A stretch of DNA of 64,000 bases, from contig NZ_QUEP01000009.1 in NCBI RefSeq assembly GCF_003478035.1, positions 69,794 through 133,793 on the forward strand, written 5' to 3'. A program made the translations under genes and the position numbers. Shown piece after piece: positions 59,612 to 64,000 of this stretch. Numbering within the stretch: the stretch's first letter is position 1; each line of letters opens with the position of its first letter. The stretch is from Clostridium sp. OF03-18AA (GTDB lineage Bacteria > Bacillota > Clostridia > Lachnospirales > Lachnospiraceae). A model generated the notes under the pieces. That model was not told where the DNA came from. It saw nothing but the letters and a program-made list of their open reading frames with translations, and made no database searches.

Positions 59612-61870
59612 ATGGATAAATACGAGTTTAATATTAAAGTCGAGCAGATCAAAAAGATGGTCAGCCGCGGAGATTACGGAACTGCGATGAAGATCGCGGA
59701 TACCATCGACTGGCATCGTGTCCGCAACGCGAGCCTTCTGTCCATGATCGCTCAGATCTATGAGAAAAATGAGGAGTACCAGGAGGCGAAGGATATTCTG
59801 CTCCTGGCTTTCGAGCGCGCACCGGTCGGTAAGCGCCTGCTCTATAAACTGGCGGATCTCGCCTTAAAGGACGGAAGTACGGCTGAAGCAGAGGCGTACT
59901 ACAGAGAATTCTGCGATCTCGCACAGGATGATCCGCGCCAGTACCTGCTCCGCTACAAGATCTTAAAGGCGAAAAAGGCACCGGTGGATCAGCTGATCCG
60001 TGCGCTGGAAGTGTATACTTCATCCGAGGTGGATGAGAAATGGCTGTATGAGCTGGCAGAGCTCTACCACAAAGCAGGGATCGAGGACAAGTGTGTTGCC
60101 ACATGTGACCGCATCATGCTCTTATTCGGTCTTGGCAAATATGTGGACAAGGCGATGGATCTGAAACTTCAGTATGCACCGTTGAACAAATATCAGATGG
60201 ACCTTGTGGAGAACAGGGAGAAATACGAGGCAAAACTGCGCGCTGTTGAGGAAGAATACAGCGGAAATGCCCCGGAACAGGATGACTACGAGGAGGAAAC
60301 TCCAGACACGGATGTCTCAAGAGAGGTTGCCCTGCAGATCCATGAGGATGCCCAGACAAAGAAGCTGGCAGACGAGATGTCCAGACTTTCCGAGGAAGAG
60401 GGACGGACGGCTGTTGTCGAGGAAGACAACGACATGGACGCGACAAGAACCATTGCAGATCTCAGTGCGATCCGCCGGGGAAGACAGGAAGCTGCGGAAG
60501 ATGCGCAGGGAACGGAAGAACCGGAGCACACGATCCCGACAGAGGAAGAGCGTGAGATCGAGCGCCAGAAACTGGCGATCCGCGCCGCAAAAGAGCGGGA
60601 AGAGATGGAAGAGGAAGCGCTCCGCCGTGCGGAGGAAGAGCGGGAAGCTGCGAGACGCGAGGAAGAAGAACGCCGTGCGAAAAAACAGGCGGAGATCGAC
60701 AGAGAACGCGCACGCAGAAACCAGGTCCGCAATATTCCGGCTCCGGAAGAGGATGACGACGAGGAAGATCTGGAACTGGAATCCCTGGATGATATGCTCG
60801 ATACCAACAACCTGATGATCGAGGCGGAGACGGACGCGGAAGGTCTTTCCGTGGCTGTTGAATCCTTAAAGGAGATCCACCGCGAGCTCGGGATCAAGAA
60901 CCCGGTTGCAAAGATCAGCAGTGAGAAATTAAATAAGCGCGGGATCAGCGCAGTTGCTGACATGCTCGCAGGGAAAGATCTGATCATCCAGCACGCGGCA
61001 GGTCTTACTGATGCTGTCCAGAATGAACTGGATGACCTGATGGAAAAAGACCGCTCCGGCATGATCGTTGTCCTGATCGATACCCCGGAGAACCTTGAGG
61101 CGCTCCATGCCCACAATACCTCTCTCGCAAGTAAATTCCAGTACATCGGAAGCGATGAGGAAGCGGCTGAACAGAAAAAAGCGGAAGCAGAAATGGAAGC
61201 TGCTCTGAAACGTTCCACAGAAAAACAGGAACAGATCGCCCGCGATGTGGTAAGTGCGGAGCAGGAGATGGAAGAGGAGCCGGAACAGAAACCGGAGGAA
61301 GAGGAAGCTTACACTCTGACACCGGAACCGGAAACACAGACGGAGCCGGAGGAAGAACCAGAGCTGCCGGCGGCTGAAGAAACAGAAGAACCGGAAACAG
61401 ACGCTTACGAGGAAGAAGAGCCGGAAGAGGAACCGGAGGAAGAGGAATATATCCCGCCGAAGAAGACAGGAATATTTGGAAAGTCCAAAGAAGCTCCGAA
61501 GAAGCCGGCTGCAGACAAAGAAAAGCCGAAGACTCCGGTGAAAGCGGAAGCTGCAGAGGAGGTTGTTCCGGAAGACTATGACGATAAGGAAGAGATGGAT
61601 CCGGACGAATTCGCCCAGTATGCTTGCAAATATGCATCAGAGATCGACTGCAGCATCACAGGAAAGAGTCTTCTTGCCCTATATGAGCGCATCGAAATGA
61701 TGGAAGAGGATGAAGTCCGCCTGACAAAGGCAGCGGCTGTCGATCTGATCGAGGAAGCTGCTGATAAGGCAGAGAAAAAGTCTCTCGGAAAGAAGATCGC
61801 AGGACTCTTCTCCCCGACATATACAAAAGAAGGTCTTCTGATCCTTCATGAAAAAGACTTCTTCGACTAA
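59612..61870 (+). CDS. Large TPR protein with a degenerate AAA-like segment
   Basis: A 752-residue cytoplasmic protein. Residues 1-215 contain TPR-like helical repeats (GDYGTAMKIADTIDW, EYQEAKDILLLAFERAP, LADLALKDGSTAEAEAYYREF). About 225-390 is a Glu/Arg/Lys-rich coiled coil. Residues about 390-512 (NKRGISAVADMLAGKDLIIQ, SGMIVVLIDTPENLEALHAHNTSLASKF) resemble the sensor/arginine-finger half of a CbxX-type AAA domain, but there is no Walker A. A Glu/Pro-rich linker follows, and a C-terminal acidic helical domain ends the protein. AGGAG precedes ATG 59612; ATG 59579 is the weaker start. Function unknown. Confidence 0.8.
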   Translation: MDKYEFNIKVEQIKKMVSRGDYGTAMKIADTIDWHRVRNASLLSMIAQIYEKNEEYQEAKDILLLAFERAPVGKRLLYKLADLALKDGSTAEAEAYYREFCDLAQDDPRQYLLRYKILKAKKAPVDQLIRALEVYTSSEVDEKWLYELAELYHKAGIEDKCVATCDRIMLLFGLGKYVDKAMDLKLQYAPLNKYQMDLVENREKYEAKLRAVEEEYSGNAPEQDDYEEETPDTDVSREVALQIHEDAQTKKLADEMSRLSEEEGRTAVVEEDNDMDATRTIADLSAIRRGRQEAAEDAQGTEEPEHTIPTEEEREIERQKLAIRAAKEREEMEEEALRRAEEEREAARREEEERRAKKQAEIDRERARRNQVRNIPAPEEDDDEEDLELESLDDMLDTNNLMIEAETDAEGLSVAVESLKEIHRELGIKNPVAKISSEKLNKRGISAVADMLAGKDLIIQHAAGLTDAVQNELDDLMEKDRSGMIVVLIDTPENLEALHAHNTSLASKFQYIGSDEEAAEQKKAEAEMEAALKRSTEKQEQIARDVVSAEQEMEEEPEQKPEEEEAYTLTPEPETQTEPEEEPELPAAEETEEPETDAYEEEEPEEEPEEEEYIPPKKTGIFGKSKEAPKKPAADKEKPKTPVKAEAAEEVVPEDYDDKEEMDPDEFAQYACKYASEIDCSITGKSLLALYERIEMMEEDEVRLTKAAAVDLIEEAADKAEKKSLGKKIAGLFSPTYTKEGLLILHEKDFFD

Positions 61871-61918
61871 ACGATAAAAAGTACAGATGTGAAGGCTGAA
61901 AGGCTGAAAAATGAATAT

Positions 61919-61967
61919 GCGCACCATGTGATCATTGCGTTTGCAGTGGGATGGTGCGCAAATTTTT
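61919..61967 (+). terminator. Terminator after the TPR gene
   Basis: GCGCACCAT (61919-61927) pairs perfectly with ATGGTGCGC (61951-61959), followed by AAATTTTTC. Confidence 0.75.
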
Positions 61968-62119
61968 CACCAACAGATACGAACTTATGTTTGCTGAGAG
62001 GAATACGATTACTGCCCATGAGAACTGCCGGATAAGAAGATCACCTGCCGGAAAATGACGGCGGCGGGCGGAGCTTAAAAAGATATCTTGTGGGCAGACT
62101 ATGATGACAGGAGAATATT

Positions 62120-62953
62120 ATGGAGATCAGACTGATCGCGGCGGATATGGATGGAACGCTGCTTGACGATGAAAAGAAGATCCCGGAAGAAAATCTGCGC
62201 GTTTTCCGGGAATGTGCGGCGCGTGGGATCGAGATCGTCCCGGCGACCGGCCGCACGATGCGCGGACTGCCGGATGAACTCCGAAATCTGCCGGGTGTAC
62301 ATTATGCGATCCTCACAAACGGGGCACAGGTGGTAGATCTCGCAAAAAATGAGATTATCGACTCCTGCCGGATCCCGGTGGCGCTGGCGGAAAAGATCAT
62401 GATGATGGCGCGGACGAGCCCGGATGAGATTATGTATGATGTATACATTGGCGGGATCGGATATACGATGCCGGAATTTTATAATGATATATATAAATAT
62501 GTATCATCGGAAGGTCTGGCGGAGCTTGTGCGGAGAACCAGGGATTCGGTTCCGGACAACATTGCATATTTGAAAGAACGCGGACAGGACGCGGATAAGA
62601 TCAACATGTTCTTTTGCGATATGGATGCCAGAAAGAGGATGCGTGAGGAACTTTCAAAGATCCCGGGGATCCTTGTCTCTTCATCGATTCCAAATAACCT
62701 CGAGATCAACGCGGAAGGCGCCGATAAAGGCGGAGCACTGATCCGTCTTGCAGCACGCCTTGGAATCGACCGGGAGGCTACTATGAGCTTTGGAGACGGG
62801 GAGAATGACCTGTCCATGATCCGCATGGCGGGGATCGGTGTTGCCATGGAAAACGGCGAAGAATCCGTAAAGGCGGCAGCAGATTATATCACAAAGGCGA
62901 ACAATGAGGCGGGAGTCGCGAAAGCGATCTGCCATTTTACAGGAATTGAGTAA
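62120..62953 (+). CDS. Cof-type HAD-IIB phosphatase
   Basis: A 277-residue sugar-phosphate or cofactor phosphatase. HAD motif I ADMDGTLLDDEK, motif II region PATGR, a C2B cap domain (about 85-190), Lys motif in GADKGGALIRL and motif IV SFGDGENDLSMI. Cytoplasmic. AGGAG precedes ATG 62120, and the stop overlaps the cvpA start by one base. The substrate is not predictable. Confidence 0.93.
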   Translation: MEIRLIAADMDGTLLDDEKKIPEENLRVFRECAARGIEIVPATGRTMRGLPDELRNLPGVHYAILTNGAQVVDLAKNEIIDSCRIPVALAEKIMMMARTSPDEIMYDVYIGGIGYTMPEFYNDIYKYVSSEGLAELVRRTRDSVPDNIAYLKERGQDADKINMFFCDMDARKRMREELSKIPGILVSSSIPNNLEINAEGADKGGALIRLAARLGIDREATMSFGDGENDLSMIRMAGIGVAMENGEESVKAAADYITKANNEAGVAKAICHFTGIE

Positions 62954-63702
62954 TGATGGAAATATTGGAAATGTTATCCGGCCGTTGGCTGGAGGTGGCT
63001 GTTGCGGCATATCTCATCGGGATGATGCTGTACGGTCATTACAGAGGATTTATAAGAATAGCAGTCTCCGTGATGTCACTTTTTATCACGCTGTTCGCGG
63101 TGCGCATTGCGATCCCGCAGACAGCTGCGTGGCTGGAGCACAATACGGCACTCTATGAAACGATGAAGGAGAGTGCACTGAAGGCCAGCGGCCTTGATGA
63201 AAAGATGGATGAGATGGCCCAGACGGCCGGTCTCGCCGGAAAAGCGGGGGAACGCGCAGTTATCGAAAGTCTGGAAATCCCGGACCAGGTCAAAAAGCTT
63301 CTGATCGAGAACAACAACGGCGAAGTATATCAGGAGATGGGAGTACAGATCTTTGAGGACTATGTCGGAAAATATCTGGCGGACCGTGTGATCCGTGTGA
63401 TCATATTTACGGTATTGTTTACGGTATTCTATGCGTCTCTTCACATAGTTATCGGATGGCTGAACCTGCTCTCCCGCCTGCCGATCATATATGGACTCAA
63501 TAAGATCGCAGGGTCAGTCCTGGGACTCACGGAGGCGCTGATCTTTGTGTGGATAGGATGCCTGGTCCTCACCTTGTTTTCCGGCAGTCCGATCGGAAAG
63601 AGCATGATCGACCAGATCAACGGAAGTATCTGGCTGACATGGCTGTATGACCATAACATGCTTTCCTATCTTGTGGTCGGACTGGTGAGAAGCGTTTTGT
63701 AA
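62953..63702 (+). CDS. CvpA family membrane protein
   Basis: A 249-residue membrane protein with four predicted helices (about 15-32, 38-57, 150-170, 190-215). The CvpA pattern is seen in GMMLYGHYRGFIRIAVSVMSLFITLFAVRIA and LPIIYGLNKIAGSVLGLTEALIFVWI. A soluble loop of about 90 residues lies between helices 2 and 3. CvpA proteins are linked to colicin V production and envelope integrity. Coupled to the HAD gene (TAATG). Confidence 0.85.
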   Translation: MMEILEMLSGRWLEVAVAAYLIGMMLYGHYRGFIRIAVSVMSLFITLFAVRIAIPQTAAWLEHNTALYETMKESALKASGLDEKMDEMAQTAGLAGKAGERAVIESLEIPDQVKKLLIENNNGEVYQEMGVQIFEDYVGKYLADRVIRVIIFTVLFTVFYASLHIVIGWLNLLSRLPIIYGLNKIAGSVLGLTEALIFVWIGCLVLTLFSGSPIGKSMIDQINGSIWLTWLYDHNMLSYLVVGLVRSVL

Positions 63703-63840
63703 TAGAAAGAGACGGTAATCGGGAAATGGATCACCCGGTCAGATAAGATGCCACTCCCTTTTAGGCGGCGAGAGTCTATAAAAGTGTCTCGATGGAGATA
63801 CAGTTTTTAACTGAGATAAATACGAATAAGACAATACAGA

Positions 63841-63882
63841 AATGGGGTATATCTTGCCTTGGAAATGCGTATGTACCCCATT
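63841..63882 (+). terminator. Hairpin after cvpA
   Basis: AATGGGGTATAT (63841-63852) pairs with ATGTACCCCATT (63871-63882), 12 bp with one G-U. No T-run, so a weak terminator or a processing signal. Confidence 0.5.
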
Positions 63883-63936
63883 ATGTTGTAAGTGCACATG
63901 CAAAAGAAAAAAATTCGAAAAAAATAGAAAAAACAG

Positions 63937-63965
63937 TTGACTTTTCGGCACAGATTTGTTATTAT
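63937..63965 (+). promoter_or_regulatory. Strong promoter at the window end
   Basis: TTGACT (63937-63942), 17-nt spacer, TATTAT (63960-63965), preceded by an A-rich tract (63905-63932) that looks like an UP element. The style suits a stable-RNA operon, but the transcribed gene lies outside the window. Confidence 0.6.
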
Positions 63966-64000
63966 AATACTCGCCTTGAGCGACAGGGCAAAACTTATTA

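Noticed and set aside
60286..61218. 310-codon minus-strand ORF opposite the TPR gene
   Set aside because: Ser/Arg-rich mirror of a Glu/Lys/Ala-rich coding strand; a codon-bias shadow.

Overview
This window looks like chromosomal DNA of an anaerobic, gut-type Clostridia, most likely a Lachnospiraceae member. The evidence is mid-range GC, strong AGGAGG ribosome sites, anaerobic ribonucleotide reductase (nrdD/nrdG), meso-diaminopimelate dehydrogenase, a large SRP RNA, and T-box and cobalamin riboswitches. No rRNA, tRNA, CRISPR array, prophage or complete insertion sequence is visible. About 47 protein genes are supported.

Layout. 1-4438: 3' part of metG, a TraX-like gene, tatD and rsmA (a Firmicutes translation/rRNA cluster). 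4558-9434: an ATC-hydrolase-family gene, two MATE exporters and ddh. 9508-13613: an LRR protein, a metallopeptidase-like/VWA protein and a MoxR-type AAA+ ATPase, which look like one functional unit. 13736-17930: a radical SAM protein, then NrdR-box-controlled nrdDG. 18250-20047: marR plus a third MATE exporter. 20191-24006 (minus): two complete aconitase/isopropylmalate-dehydratase-type large+small subunit pairs. 24322-31145: MBL-fold hydrolase, M20 amidohydrolase, a PhoB-type two-component system and mutS2. 31537-39653: a PDZ protein with a degenerate HtrA-type protease domain, yhaM, T-box-controlled cstA, rlmD, a small conserved-looking ORF, GNAT and a YfcE-like phosphodiesterase. 39671-48703: a cobalamin riboswitch in front of a complete NikABCDE-like ABC transporter, then a gamma-glutamyltransferase-like gene and malic enzyme. 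48828-63702: a DUF-type protein, tadA, YitT, a secreted protein carrying the Na+-decarboxylase signature GIIGGADGPT, SRP RNA, secreted metallophosphoesterase, pfkA, dnaX-ybaB-recR, a TPR protein with AAA-like remnant, a HAD phosphatase and cvpA.

The most unexpected content is non-coding. A roughly 133-bp palindromic element occurs as two close full-length copies (11870-12002, 22038-22170), one divergent inverted copy (40100-40233), a half copy (43733-43802) and a mini copy (9438-9488). It has 14-bp terminal inverted repeats, internal hairpins with compensatory changes, and near-perfect 8-bp flanking duplications, so it behaves like a MITE. A second family (55358-55498) with related GTTAC termini also has an 8-bp flanking duplication. 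These elements sit inside operons and between a riboswitch terminator and its gene, so they may affect expression. The regulatory layer also includes tandem NrdR boxes, paired MarR-type dyads, a T-box and a hairpin that would bury a Shine-Dalgarno sequence.
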